NCBI RefSeq assembly: GCF_035083965.1
Contig: NC_089740.1
Coordinates: 11,406,596 to 11,470,595 of the forward strand
Source: Branchiostoma lanceolatum
Lineage: Eukaryota > Chordata > Leptocardii > Amphioxiformes > Branchiostomatidae
DNA: 64,000 bases
Direction: 5' to 3'
The notes under the pieces: generated by a model
What the model was told of the DNA's origin: nothing
The model's input: the letters and a program-made list of their open reading frames with translations, nothing else
Databases searched by the model: none
Shown: positions 25,030-38,275 of the stretch, in pieces
Layout: each line of letters starts with the position of its first letter
Numbering within the stretch: position 1 is the first letter of the stretch
Program-made: the position numbers and the translations under genes

Positions 25030-26860
25030 AAAAGAAAACGTTTCAAAATGTAAATAAAAAACAGCATATATTTGAATTAGTTATCTATTAATATCACATT
25101 ATGATGATGATGTTCTCTCATTATGAGAGCAATTTCTGTTCTTGTTTAATCCATTACGTTATTGAGATGTACTGGCTAATCCCTGCTATTGCTATATGTG
25201 CAAATGCCTCTGTGTTTTTTTAAATCTACAAAGGAGTACTTAAAATTGGCTTTAAGCATCTATACTGTGCTGCTAGTGTGAAGATCTCCCCGGCTACCAA
25301 GATGAGTGTGAAACATCTGATTGTAAATTGGTGACCTGGTCATAATAGGTGCAATTTACCAATCCGGAATTTACATCCATATAAATCAACTAAAATCAAT
25401 ACTGGCTAAATGGATTATCGCACAGCTATAGATGTACATATTCATCACCCATAGGATTGTCTCTTAATCATATGCGCTTCGCGATTAAGACTACTATACA
25501 TCATTAACAGTCGTCGGGAGTACATTTCATGTCATCAACGAAATTCCCCAAATGATTCTAAGAGTGTGAACGGATGGACGAACATCCATTATTTTTTGTT
25601 GGTTACTTTTTTCTACGCGTAACTGCATTAAGCCTCTCTCCACTTTCCACGCTTTCTCCACTTACGAAGCACATGTTTTCAATCAATACATCGCATCCAC
25701 TTTATCCAGAATTACATTAACGTTTTTGTACATCATTGTGTGACATACACTTCGTTTATTAACTGTTTGATGTTTAGCAAATATCTCCTAGTCGCGATAA
25801 CATGTTATAAAGATTTGTATCATCTAACCGATATTATGTTATCTTGTTGCAAAAGATCCATCAACAAATTCTTTGATAACTAATTGGTATGGGTTTCATA
25901 AAGAACATCTAGTTCTCACCTTTGTCTATGAGGGCCATTCAATAACGTTGCATGCAGTGATGAAGGTACTCGGGTACTCTTTATTATATAAAGTTATATG
26001 ATCAAATGCTGACTCACTTCTATCTACAAGTCAAGATATAAGCGAGTGGCAATATCACGACCTACTGGTAGGTACTCCCGAAGCTTTGCAACCGAACTCC
26101 AGGGGTCGTACTTTTTCATAACTCCTGAGCGTGCCCTGCCCTTTGCGTGCCCTTTCGCCCTATGATAGATAGTCTTCATAGACGTAGTTACCATCTACCT
26201 ATATTTTACCACGTTCTTCTCTGGTCTTCCGCTGTTCTTCCACAGTTTCCACTCACACCTCATCGCTGTGGAAAGCACTGGTCGTATATCAAACATCCTC
26301 ACTCCACGAACCGTATCTTTCCAGTAGACCTCACAATTCTATTTGACATCCCTGGTGTATACGCACATATCTGACCACTTACGGGGAAATAATACATCTT
26401 TGTCAGGCAAAGGTTCCCTGTTGAATACCTATTACGTATATTGAATATCGTACGTAATATCTAGAATTGGTTCGCAGCCAAGCTCCTTGGACGCTCCAAC
26501 AAGAATCTGCTCACGATGATAAAGTTTTGATTCCAGCCTCATATTTGATTTTTATTGGACGAATTGGTATTGCATTTGTATGGAAGTTGATGTTCTGGCC
26601 ACGCCTCTCATTTCCTTCCGGGAGTTTCCACTTAACTCGGTTTCTAGCTGAACGAATCAAAACTTCCCAGCCAATGAGCAAAGTCCTTTGAGATCCCCTT
26701 TGGAGAATATATCTTGAAAACCTTTTACCTGGAGAACCCCGCCTTTCATTTGCTAGCGTGATGGTAATATGCCGCTACCGTCTACGGAGTTAATCCTCTA
26801 GCGTCACCTCCTGACAACTTTATCGCCTGGGGTGCTCATTTTTCACCTATTACATTATTG
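25030..26860. other. Intergenic upstream of CART-like B
   Basis: AT-rich with short random frames. No supported coding or RNA gene was found. Confidence 0.35.
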
Positions 26861-26867
26861 ATCCTGC

Positions 26868-26874
26868 TATATAT
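26868..26874 (+). promoter_or_regulatory. TATA box of CART-like B
   Basis: TATATAT in a GC-flanked context (ctgcTATATATcccgcc) lies 109 bp before the ATG. It predicts transcription starting around 26900 and an 80-nt 5' UTR. Confidence 0.5.
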
Positions 26875-26982
26875 CCCGCCTCCAACAGGGGTGAGTCCAC
26901 AGACTCGTAGAAGCAGCATCAGAGATTGCTTGAGAAGAAGGCACGCGATCGCTTAACTGAACACTACATCACTGCGAAGACA

Positions 26983-27117
26983 ATGGCGATGAAGACTTTT
27001 CAGGTGGTAACTTTTGCAACGACGCTTGTTGTCGTTCTTTCGGCGATGTCATCCGTTTGGGCCGAGGAAGAGGAGAACTTCTTACCCGTGGATGAAACAA
27101 GTGAAGAGGAAGAAGAG
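26983..27117 (+). CDS. CART-like B exon 1 (signal peptide, acidic spacer)
   Basis: This exon encodes 45 residues, MAMKTFQVVTFATTLVVVLS through to EEEEE. The first ATG after the TATA box was taken as the start; a second in-frame ATG two codons on would also preserve the signal peptide. The donor GAG|GTTTGT is weak. Confidence 0.8.
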
Positions 27118-30100
27118 GTTTGTGGATATTCCATGTTAATAGTTTTGAAAATGTTTCATTAGCTTCCATTGCTGCTTATCAACGGTACAACGGGTTATAG
27201 AAAAAGTAGGACTTTGCGGTCATCGTGCTTTCTTCATTCACAAAGATTTAGCACTGTGCGAGTCTAGGTTACTATTGGTATTGGTACATAGGTTTGAACC
27301 GCCAATCCATGACTCACTGACCAAGTTTAGTCTTACCACATGGGTTTCTTTGTAATGATGTACCAAAACTGAAGTCGTATTAGATATGGTTGCGTTCCAA
27401 GATACTTTCCTGGCGATATTAGGTGTATTAAAACGACATAGACTGCATTTACTAAAAGACTCGAGGGCGTTAACAACTAAGGCCTGTCATATCTTTTATA
27501 TTTCATACGGATTCGTCACCCCTCGTAAAATTGCCGTATATGATTCATCGTCACCAACGACCTAACAAAAGTAATGACTGCAATATGTTACATTATACTG
27601 ACAACGCTGACTAAGATAGAATATCTCGTCCTGCCCATTTTGTACTTTGGGGTCTTGATAGATTTGAGACGAGGCCAAACATAATTCTGTCCACTTCGCG
27701 CAGGATTAGCGGTTATTATGTCAGGTATCCGAATTACCCCTACTCCAGTGATAGTAAGGGTAACACAGATAATAAGGATGAAAGAAAAAAAAATCGGACC
27801 TGCATATATGCATAAAACAATGTTTGCAATTCAAGTTCAATTCGTAGTATGATACCGCGACTGACAAAAGTTCCATTTTGATGCTATCAAAATAGAAATA
27901 ATACAAGCTTGTTGTTATTTTCACAAACCTGATTCCTTATACAATGATGTAAGGAAATGATTTAGCTCCAGATGGAAGAAAATCTATGCACAGTAATACT
28001 ACGTCAATGTTGTTAAATTTATAAAGATTAGTAATATATATAAGAAACCTGTTTTCGACAGCAGGTATTCGATATGGTGCAGAAAGGCCGTTTTTTACCC
28101 AACACAATTCCGTTCCATGTCCTTTTTTCATTACGGAAATGGGTCTGTATGAACAGAAATTGTTTCTTCGATATTACATCTTCACATTTGCCCTTAGCTT
28201 CGGAAAGTCAATTACCCGAAACATTAAAGGTCTCCCACAGTCGTGTATACTGCCAACCTGGTTCATTTCTTTAAATGGTACTCGTGCACTGAATGAACGT
28301 GTAACGTCCAGATTGGGAAGATTTCCTGGCAATATATAAAAACGTGTTGCCTTCAAACCAGAAAGTATTTTAATACGAAACAAGCCAGCATGAACGGTTT
28401 ACCACCCGAACTTTGACGATACTACCGTCAAATATATTGGATTCGCAAAACGTCACGTTTTCATTTCACGTAGATCACCCTGGGCATTTTGGCATGGGTT
28501 CCAATTCGATAGCTTTGCACAGAATGTAATAAAACCTCGTCGTTATGGACCGCTTTCCACTAGACGGCGATCGTGCTGCGACCTCGCTGTGACCTCGGTT
28601 GGATTTGTGTAGCCCTTGATGTCATAACTAGAACATCACAAAATGTTACGAATGAAAAGACATCAACACACATAAAGTGTCAAAAGATGCGTATTTTATC
28701 TATGAAATTCGTTGATTGATCTGTCAAATTTAGGTTGTGCCGGGGTTGTAGAGATGTTGCCGCCCTAGTAGAAAGAGGCTTTAACGGATATTACGCAACT
28801 CGTCGAATCACTACCATGAAATTACACAATGTTTTTCTGAGACGTGATTTGAAGACGTAGAAAGAAAAGTTGCCAGCAGTGTCTCGCTGTATGGGTCTGT
28901 GGGTGGATACTGTTTGTAATTCATATTCCGTGATTTGTTTGGCAAGAACTTATTGTCTCCATTGAAAATTGGAGATATTGTTTTTGGCGTGTTTGTGTGT
29001 GTGTGTTTCCGGACTATTATAGTCAGCATAACTCAAGAACCTCTGGATGGATTACGACGATATTTGGTATGTGGGCGGGTGTTTTGAAGCCAAAAGTCAA
29101 GGTCGATTTTGGTCCCCCTGGCATGTGACCTTGGTACTGCAGCAGAACCTCCTTTTTTGTATCTTTTGACCTGGACGTGCTGTAGTCTTGATTTTTGGGT
29201 AGCAGATAGCTTGTGGTGTAATAAAGAAGTGGTGTAGGTTTGGGCCCCCTATCAGCTTGTTGGGAGTGGTTTTGCAGAAACAATGGGATCGGAGCAGCAA
29301 TACGTGACTCATCTCGAGTTCTCCAGATGGCTCTCTTGAATTATTTGTATACTGCTGGGCAAATGGTGACTCTCTATCAGAGCTATCATCTGGAATAATT
29401 GGCTATAATTTACCATGTCATCAGATGATCACAAGGCTAATTAACGCTAATACCTCCTGCCTGGCTCCGCATTATTATTCAATTCCTTGTAATTTTGCCC
29501 AGTATGCATGGCTGGCTCTCAACAAGGTAATGAAAACCAGTGTATACGTCGAAAGGTAACATTGTACAATGGTATAGAATATGATACCCGAAGACTGTAG
29601 TTTCATCTAATGAAAGTCTTTTCGTAGAGTATGTTATGTGAAGATACCAGTGCACATAAAGTTACAAACACTGCCATAGTAGAGTTTTTGAGTGTGTTGA
29701 TACGATCGCGTCTACCCAACTAACTTTGCATGTACGCTTTCACGTCCAAATGTTTGCACACAACTGCAGCTGTATGGCTTTTCCACACGCCAGAATCGAG
29801 ATTGACAAGAAGATTATATTGGCCTTTATGACAAAAAGACCCCTCTCGAGATCTTTTCTCTGATGTTTTCCCAACCTGAAATCCAATAAGGAAATCTTTA
29901 AAACAGCGGCGTACATTGTGACTATTCATTACACCTACCACTTAGCCACAACACCTCCCACTGAGTTAGTTTTACACAAGCTTCAAGCTTTAAGGTGTAT
30001 TGATCGGGCATAAGATAAATGAAGACGAATAAAGCATAATAGATCTTCGTTATGTACGACTTGATGTCAATTTGCTACATTATGTATTGATACATGATGC

Positions 30101-33100
30101 AATTACTATGTTTACTTACAAAGGGATATCGATCAAATTTGGGATGAGGTGAAACGAAAAATGCTGTGCATTAGAGAGATTTACATGAAAATTGCTATTT
30201 AAGGTGCAGTACGGGAAATAACAAAATCAATAAAGTGTTCTTTCTGCAACTCAAGAACAATTATCTTGTAATGGAAGTTTGACATAGCTATCTTTCGAGA
30301 TGCTTTTAAAAATGTGTGTTGCTGTTTGATTGTAATTTGGCAGAGTCTATTCAAAATTGGAAAAAATGAATTAAGTAAAACTTCTGTGAGGATTAATTCT
30401 CACAAAAAGCTTTTAAAAACAGCGAAGAGATTTTCAGATATGTTACATGCACACACACTGTTTTCGGCACATAGTTCCTCAAGCGTTTTACAGTTGTTGT
30501 CAAAGTTTGGCTGCTTCCGGCTCTCTTCTTGAAGCTACATTGAGCCTGATGACGACATGTGTATGCTTATAATTTATGCAACGTCATTTAGAGTGTTCAT
30601 CGATTGAAGCCGTCAATGCATAACATTGGAGGCCAGGATGTAAGACCTGGCGTAAATCGATCGGAAACAGTGACGTCAGAACATAGAAATGAATAAATTA
30701 TGTGGTGTGTAGTGAAACAATTCCGCCACCAACTCTGCCAACTATCATTCCATTAAAGTGTAGACGTTCCTCGTTAACGCTTTACGTACTATTTCAAATT
30801 GCATCAACGCTAACTCCTAGACATGGTTGGCGTCAGAATGGCTTTCATTGTAACGTTAAGTAATTTTAAAAACTAAAGGGACAAGGCACTTTCTGCTTCA
30901 ATGGTTAACCACATTCCTGTCTGTAGTAAAAGACTCGTACACCCCAGCAGTCATTGCACATTCACAATAGTAAAACCTTAAGTTGTATCATTTGATCTTA
31001 TTCAGATCACTGGTTGATTCGGAAGACGATTTGGAAGAAACTACATCATATGCAAATTCAGCAACGACATTTACGTTAGATGTATATTGTCATCTCAGTT
31101 GCCCCCGAGGTCTACACCTACTTCTGGCTAAGACCCCCATTCCACTAGGATGGCGCTCTCGCCGCGCTCCCACGGCGACCTCAATTTGGCCAGATCGCCG
31201 TGAGAGCGCCGAGAGCGCCGTGAGAGCGCCGAGAGCGCGGCGAGAGCGCATTGGGAGCGCGGTGAGAGCGCCATGTGCGCCATGCGCGCCGTCACCTCGG
31301 CGATGGTTTTGAACATGTTCAAAACAGTCGCCGTGAGCGCGCCGAGCATGGCGATGGGATCAAAGGGCCGCAGCGAGGGATCAAAGGGCCGCAGTGCTCA
31401 ATGATCGCAGCGAACACTCTACGATGTTTAAATGATTGAATGGTCTTAACTGTAGTTCAAACAAATTTCATTCTTGAAGCGGTGTATCTTGAATTTATGG
31501 GAATTTTGTGGTCAAATCGAAATTTTCCTCATGGGTAATACAAATTGACGAATAACTACAAGTACTTGCTTCCATTCAAATTAAATTCCCTCCAAGTTTT
31601 ATTGTCTGTGGTTCAGAAAGTGTTTCACAATTCTGTGATTTACGTTTCTATTATAACGTAGCATGATAAAAGATATTTATAGCAAACAGGTTACATGACA
31701 GACAAAACAAAACATATTTGAACAAATATATAACTTAAGACATACACTAAGCGACCGTGCAGCGATCAAAATTGAATCTGTTTTCCCCTTGATTTTATCA
31801 TTCAAATATGATGCAAGAGGTAAAGGTATGACTGAGAAGACAACAAAGCACACAACACGAAAAGAAAATTCGTTCTTTATCTCTAGAATTCGTTGAGTGA
31901 TCTGTGAAATCTTTGGTCGCTCATAAAAAGTTGCTGACATTTGACATTTTGGTCGCGCTGAGGTCGCCGTAGAGATTCCACTTGAGCACGTTTTCCAGGA
32001 AATCGGCGCCTCTCACGGCGCTCTGGTCGCCGTAAGGGCGCGGCGAGAGCGCCGTCCAAGTGGAATGGGGGTATAAACAGTCGTAATCACCAGGGTCAGC
32101 AGAGTCATATCAACGAACGGTTTTATTGGTGCGAGGGCGTTCTGTCTGACCGCAATGGAGATTCTTGTAACGATTTCTGTGACCTCCTCCCGCACAAGGT
32201 GAAATTGATCAAATCATGGGTCAAGAGGGGTCATTTCTGTTTCACTTTGTACGTACCAAACATGCAAGATTGGCGCAGCTACTGGACAACGTATTTGGCA
32301 ATGTTTGGAGCATAGTCTCATTGTTGTAAAAACGTAAGAGAAATAGTAAATTCCATTATTCATGTTTTCTAACAAGCTATATTTTATATTATCTATACCT
32401 AAACGTTTTTTAGTAGGTGTTCGAACTTTCAGCCAATAGAAACTGATTGGCTTGACCTAAATGCACTCTCCAAACCCCAAGCCGATGAAAACAGCTTCAT
32501 TTGACCTAAAAGTGCACTCTTGCAAAATATTTGATTGTAGCAATATTCGGCACTGATAATCTTATAAAAGTTTTGTTCCGTCCACAGTAGCAATTGATGC
32601 CTGCATTGTATATCCCCCAATGCATATTTATAGCAATATGTCCTTTCTATAGGCAAATCATGGGGCTGTTTTAGAATTTGTGATAAAGACATTTCACATG
32701 TTTCTGTGAAATCATGGAGCCAAACAAGTGTCCTGTACAAAATAAGTAATGAGAATCAATATCTATGACGTAATTTTCGTGGGCAAATCAATACGCTAAT
32801 TGTTGGATTCATAACACATTAAATAATCAATAAAGAACGGTCAATCCGTTGTCATAGTTACAACTTGATGGACTGCTACATTTCACACTATTTCTGCATC
32901 TCAATTTCTACCCAATATGGCTCGTAGATTCAAGTTAGATAGGATCTTAACTGTATTTAGACAATGCTAACCAAATGTTTAAGACTCAAATAAGAGGAGG
33001 TTATTTCAACAACAGTGATTGAGGCCGTACATCAAAAATTATGGACTAGAGAGCAAAGGCAGTTTTTTTTTCAATTTACTCATCCCACATCATAGTGACA

Positions 33101-35606
33101 TAAGGGCAAGAACGTTTGCCTACACGTACCTTATCAGAAAAAGGACTTATATTAGTTTTGTACCTAAAGTAGTGCAGTATTGGCGATTTCAAACGTGACC
33201 AGAAGAAAATGTTCCCTAGCTCTAATCCCGACTTCACGTAGTTTATTGTACCTAAATCCATGCAATCAATAGTGCATAATTCCAAGAAGTTTAGAATGCT
33301 GCTGATGGCATTTTGGGCACACCCTGGTACCGATTTAACAATCTCTTCACGCTGCCTGTCAATAACCGGCGCTTTCCTTTTATTTGACCTACACAGCAAA
33401 ACATAGTGATCACCATAATACCTGATATTAGAGAAGAAAAATAGGTAGAAAATATACCAAGAAACTTGAAAGCTGACACAGATTAGGTATCTAAAACAGT
33501 AATCAACGGTATAACTGGTCACAACAGTTTACACGGTAACATAATTGCATGTGATGAATTGCTATAAACCATGTATTGACATTGTGAGCATGACCGAATT
33601 GCACTATGCAAATAACTGTTTCATCAATAACATACACTGCAAATCAATATGCACAGTTGTTCGACGTATGTGTTAAGCGTTATACGAGGATCTACTTCTT
33701 TAAAATCCTACCCACATTTTTATCGCCATATTCCTGGCACGACATCAATATGAATCGCTGTTGATGAGATTGTCAAATTCAAATATTCAACGGCAAAACC
33801 GTTATTGTCCACACTAGAACGTGTGGGGAATGAGTGAGTCAGAGGTCTAGGTGTCACCAGTAGTGAATTGAGCTGTAGCTGCCCGACCTGCAGTGATGAA
33901 GTGCTCGCAATAGTGAAGAGGAGAGAATGGGCACTGCTTTGATGGGTAATCTCTCGCGATCACGACCTTCGTACCTCAAGTGCAATATCAATGCTTCGTT
34001 ATGCGATGAATCAAAGACCCCTGAGGTACGAGGAATCAATCTTTCCGTTTCTGTCCCCATTGGCACTCGAAGGAAAGACGATTGCAAAGGTATCAAAGGT
34101 ACAGAGAGTTCACAATGAATAATCCAAATGCAATACATTCCATTTTAGTCCTATCTCAACAAGATACTTTTATGACCGCTCATCGACAATTCAATCTACG
34201 GTGAACATATCTGATGCATATGTTGAGTATGTAAGTGATGTTGTAACGTTAAAACAACAGAAAACATATTTCGTAGAATGTATTTTCAATGGTTTTCAAT
34301 TCTAATTCCGTACGAATATTAACTCAACCATGTCTTCAGAACTATTGTTATCGTACTTATACATATATTTCTGGAAATTGGAGTACAGAATACGTTTGGT
34401 AATGTAGAGATAATCATAAGAGCCAATGTGTCCTCATACATTTTTGTGTTAACACCGTGTCACCAATCAATGACATGCATCGATTTTAGAGGTTAAACGT
34501 ACCAGACGAGAACTACCTGCAATTCTTTTAATGCTGATTGGTCCAATAATTGGTATTTTCTCAGAAATGTCACATAATGCGTCATTGTTCCCAGTTGACG
34601 TCACACCTGGAAGCTATTTTTTGCACCTACAGCTGGCTATAGAAGGCTTGTTTATCAAAGATTCTAATCACGATTGTTGCAGTATTTTCCAATACATACT
34701 CATAGTTTATAGAAACTCGGGTAAGCTCAGTCGTCCATCGTTTCTTGACATCATTGTTGTCCTGAAGGAAGGTTCTCAAAGTCAGGCAGATTCTAGATAA
34801 TGGATAACATTTATTTGCAAAAATGTACGAATGTCACTATACAGGCTTTTCATTTGATTTCATTTGTGCCATGTTGCATTATATTGTAGTTCTGTTTAAC
34901 ATGTCAACATGCTGCTGCCGTAGTTGCCTACCAACATGGGAGCCGGGTATTCAAATTATGATTACCAAGACGTCAATAAAAAGCCTCTATAGTTGAGTTA
35001 CTGTCAGGATCATTTCGAGGATATCTAAACCCGGTTTATTTTTGCCGTGACCGACATGTCAGGCAACTCTGGAGGAGCTGCTAGCAGACATCCTGGAGAG
35101 ACTACATGCGCATGAAGAAGAGAAACGCGGTCTGGGGAAGTTTGGAAGAAGGCCTCTTCGCCCGGTGACTATCTATGCAATTCCTCTTGTAACGTTACAG
35201 TATATAACTAAATACAGCATTTTGTGTTTTCTGCGGTGTTTTCAGGTCATTCTTAAATGTTGCTAGTCGCCAATTCTAACGTGGGTGATTTAGAACTAGA
35301 TGTTAATCTCACAATTGTCAGTTTATGCTGCTTTCTACCTACTACATTCGGGAATCATACGCAATGTTGACATTACTTTTTCAAACGTATTTGATTTACT
35401 GCAAACAAATGAGCTTCAACCAGGCTACAAGCCTATTGACAAAAAAATGAAACAATGTTATGAACATGTTCTTTCATCAACAGTGTAGGGGCAACAGCAT
35501 GTGCAAGATTTTCTACGGCTCCAGACCCAAGAACATCTGCGCATGCCCCAAGGATACTGCGTGTATGGCGCCCTCTAACAGCCGGTACAAGTACCGCTGC
35601 ATGTAA
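26983..35606 (+). CDS. CART-like neuropeptide precursor B (3 exons)
   Basis: Join 26983-27117, 35063-35164 and 35484-35606: 119 residues, both introns phase 0, the same architecture as CART-like A. Residues 1 to about 27 are a signal peptide (cleavage VWA|EEEE), followed by an acidic Glu-rich spacer. Exon 2 gives ATLEELLADILERLHAHEEE, the CART helix, then KR (66-67), GLGKFG and RR (74-75). The 44 residues after RR have six cysteines spaced C-X5-C-X11-C-X1-C-X5-C-X11-C, with CRGNSMC and CACPKDTAC; the first four spacings are exactly those of human CART. The family's CDCP is CACP here and the last loop is longer. Splice sites are GAG|GTTTGT, gtcag|GCA, CCG|GTGACT and caacag|TGT; both donors are non-consensus. 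An independent tandem paralogue of A with diverged sequence and conserved exon layout. Confidence 0.85.
28551..28780. mobile_element. Short TIR element, deletion derivative
   Basis: The left end gctttccactagacggcga and right end (reverse complement gcctctttctactagggcgg) form imperfect terminal repeats. Internal 'aattcgttgattgatctgtc' closely matches 'aattcgttgagtgatctgtg' at 31888, so this looks like a shrunken relative of the 31133-32072 element. No transposase frame. Confidence 0.55.
28962..29160. repeat. Repeat R1 copy, reverse orientation
   Basis: Tccattgaaaattggag, a GTGT run, 'ctattatagtcagcataact', 'caagaacctctggatggatt', 'acgatatttggtatgtgggc' and 'ccttggtactgcagcagaac' are the reverse complement of the 14.5 kb copy. 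Confidence 0.65.
31133..32072. mobile_element. TIR element of 940 bp with internal GC-rich subrepeats
   Basis: The left end ACCCCCATTCCACTAGGATG plus gcgctctcgccgcgc is answered by the right end gcggcgagagcgccgtcc plus AAGTGGAATGGGGGT, with long inverted termini. Just inside the left end is a minisatellite of 'gccgtgagagcgccgagagc'-type units (31190-31300), far more GC-rich than its surroundings. No transposase is visible, so it is a non-autonomous DNA transposon. It sits in CART-like B intron 1. Confidence 0.7.
35063..35164 (+). CDS. CART-like B exon 2 (helix, dibasic sites)
   Basis: This exon encodes 34 residues: the LEELLADILERL helix, acidic HEEE, then KRGLGKFGRRPLRP. Acceptor gacatgtcag, phase 0 both ends. 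KR and GRR flank a five-residue segment with an amidation-type Gly. Confidence 0.8.
35484..35606 (+). CDS. CART-like B exon 3 (six-cysteine core)
   Basis: This exon encodes 40 residues starting CRGNSMCKIFYGSRPKNI, then CACPKDTAC and a charged final loop ending YRCM, stop TAA. Acceptor tttcatcaacag. Cysteine count and order equal those of exon 3 of CART-like A and vertebrate CART. Confidence 0.86.
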   Translation, partial: CRGNSMCKIFYGSRPKNICACPKDTACMAPSNSRYKYRCM

Positions 35607-35639
35607 AGGGATAAGGTCAGTATCTTTGTCATCAACACC

Positions 35640-35732
35640 TACTCTCCAAGCAGAGGTTGGTGGAGGAGATTGTGACCTTTGACCTTATCTCCCGTTTTCT
35701 GTCTGCACTCCCCACCATCTGCTTGGAGAGTA
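35640..35732. repeat. Foldback MITE after CART-like B
   Basis: TACTCTCCAAGCAGAGGTTG and the reverse complement of ...ATCTGCTTGGAGAGTA form 25-bp inverted ends around a pyrimidine-rich loop. The TIR is shared with 9901-10065. It lies 33 bp after the stop codon, so it would be in the 3' UTR. Confidence 0.65.
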
Positions 35733-38011
35733 TGTCTCGGTAATCTTATCGTCCCATCTCATTCTCTTAGAACTGTCTTTCCACCTCCACCTGCGATATT
35801 ACATCTTTTTAGTCATGTCTAAAACCAAATGGGTTTAATCAACAAGTTGTAAAAATATTCGTTCAAATAGGCAATTACCTCATGAATGTCTTTGTTGTTG
35901 ATCTACAGGATTGTCAAGTGATCAGACAACGACGACGATCGGATCTTATGAGCTTCACGATGCCAGTAAACCTACACGTCAAAGTAGATATGTGGTGTGC
36001 CGTTACCGTTAGTATTGCCGTTTGGAAGTGCATCTAGAACGTATGAATACTTCACTGATAAAACGAAAGATCTACTGATTCTGAAAATTTGTTGAAAACA
36101 TTACTTATCGTATGGGACGCCCTTCGTTGTGTATTTGATTGTATAATAATGTGACATTACTGTGTAATGTGTTGTATGTGAAGGGGTCACAAAAGAATGC
36201 ACTGAAGGTGTGCCATGGTGTATATTCCAGTTCCAAGCGACCAGATGTGGAAAGATGTGGAAGTAAAATTATGATTTACAAAAATGGTCCATGACAATAT
36301 CTTCATCCGAAATATCTTCACGGTTGCTGTCAAACAGGATATTTGATTATTCCTCTATAACAAATTTAGTATGGTGTGTTCTAGGAAATAAATGTCATTT
36401 GTGCCAGTACATTGTAGTGTGTTCGGATAATCTCGTGTCAATGTATTTGGTATACAATGATTATGGCCGTATTATTATGGCCGAAATTAAATGTCTCTTT
36501 GAATTTCAATGTTAGGTGCATTGTCTAATCAAAAGTCACGTCACCCAGCATGGAAGAGGAATAATAAATATAGCGCAGCACCAAATGGCATCAAATGCAG
36601 GCAATTTTCAGCAGCATAGTCTCTGATGACTGAATTTTCGAGCCAACTAGTGTCAGGACCGTTTCACCCAATGAAATGGCGGAACATGAGTGATTGACAG
36701 GATGGTTCGCCTGTGATTGGTTGAGAGATTGGTTCTCTACACACCTCCAATTAATGGCGCGAAATGCTGAGTCTATGTTGTGACAGCCTGGCAATTGGTA
36801 GGTTATGGTGTCCAGCTATTCCTAAGCTTCTGATTGCACTAAATTTGATACTCTGATGAATTACACTTTTATGTTTCTTAACGTTAAGTGATACTACTTT
36901 TCAGTCCGAGCCGGCATGGAAGTCCCATTGGATGGATGTTTATGCGCTTGATCATTGTGCTCAATCTATAAAAACTTCGACGTCGTTGACTTATATCACA
37001 ACATTATGAAATATAAAAGCCTGGGTTGTTGAAAACATATTTATTAGAATACACCCAAAGAGGTACAGGTGCCATTTGAACACAATTCTATGCGTTTTAA
37101 CCTACATTGCAGTTGTTTACATTTGACTGAATTAGAATCATTTATAGCATGTAAATACATTATTTCAACATCAAACGCTCGAAGTGTACGATTTCATATT
37201 CTGCTGCGGGCATTTCTATTGTGCCATTGCGTATCGGAATCCGGAAAAACGTCTAGAATTAACATCTAAAACAGCTATAATTCATTGTCATAAATTGACT
37301 CGTAAAAGCGTCCAATGATTAGAAAATCAGATAAAGAGTCGTTGAAATGTCAACGGCATTGAAGGCAAAGCTGTTATTACGCTGTTTTTGTCCCACATGA
37401 GCAAGTGGTCGGCAAAGTTGACTTTCACTCAAAACGTATACTTACAGATTTTAAACGTATCCTAATAGTATATTCTTATAGAAATAAACGACTTAACTGA
37501 ATAATACATAAACGTATGTAGCTCATCTTACTTTGTTTTCTTTAAAGTAGTATGTCTCTGGCTAGTACAAAACGTTTTGAATCATGAAAATAGTGACAAT
37601 TCTCTCGCTTCTCTAGCCTTTTTAGCTAGTAGAAATCGCTTATGTAAAATGCAATAATACATTACTACGAGCACCAAGACATGATTTCGTAAGACACCAT
37701 AGCACCAATTGTGTAGTGAACTCTGAATGTGGATCAAAGAACCACGTATAAAATGGTTTTGCATGTTGTAACCACTTTCACCCAAGAGAGTTTCCCGAAT
37801 ATAACTAGCAACACTCTGGTTAAGATGTATCGCCATTTCTACAGATACAGTCGTGAGATTGAGGATTACCTAACCGGAGTTGACGGGTACTGTTGGAAAC
37901 AAATTAAGTATAACATCGCAGTACAAATAGATGTATACTTACTATTCTATTAAATTCAATATACTTTAGATAGGGTGTAGTTTTGTAGCATATACTCATT
38001 CATGAGATACA
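35733..38011. other. Intergenic between CART-like B and the collagen 3' end
   Basis: Convergent gene ends. AATAAA at 36387-36392 (+) could end CART-like B. AATAAA on the minus strand at 37039-37044 could serve the collagen, which would give a 3' UTR of about 1 kb. No other gene seen. Confidence 0.35.
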
Positions 38012-38275
38012 TTACACATCTGTAGCCATACATACACGGCATTTACTAAGGAGGTTTCTCATGGTAAAGATGGTTCCAGATTGAGCTTGAGGCCGCTGGA
38101 ACTGGGCTACTGGATCCTCAGGTACATCCGTTAGCCAAAAACTTAAAGAGTTTCCGATGATGTCACATGTTCCCAGGGAGCCTTGGCATTCGATGAAGGG
38201 GACGGGCCGGAAGTACTGAAGGCAGCTTCCGGGACTGGTCAACTCTTGGCCGCCGCCCTCGCCAGCGGCTGTGTG
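38012..38275 (-). CDS. Collagen last exon (NC1, second half, C4b)
   Basis: After acceptor ccatcag this exon encodes [18 protein letters not shown], then [26 protein letters not shown] and a tail ending [13 protein letters not shown] and TAA. These align to type IV HTSAGAEGSGQ...SPGSC...FIEC...GTC...SFWL...SRCQVC. The position of the conserved cross-linking lysine (TLKAGELR in human) reads TIFTMRNL, with no lysine. Confidence 0.88.
   Translation of the reverse strand, partial: HTAAGEGGGQELTSPGSCLQYFRPVPFIECQGSLGTCDIIGNSLSFWLTDVPEDPVAQFQRPQAQSGTIFTMRNLLSKCRVCMATDV

Noticed and set aside
33076..33522. 148-codon minus-strand open frame
   Set aside because: AT-rich, no domain recognised, no signal of a start context or fitting splice sites; inside CART-like B intron 1. 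Probably chance.
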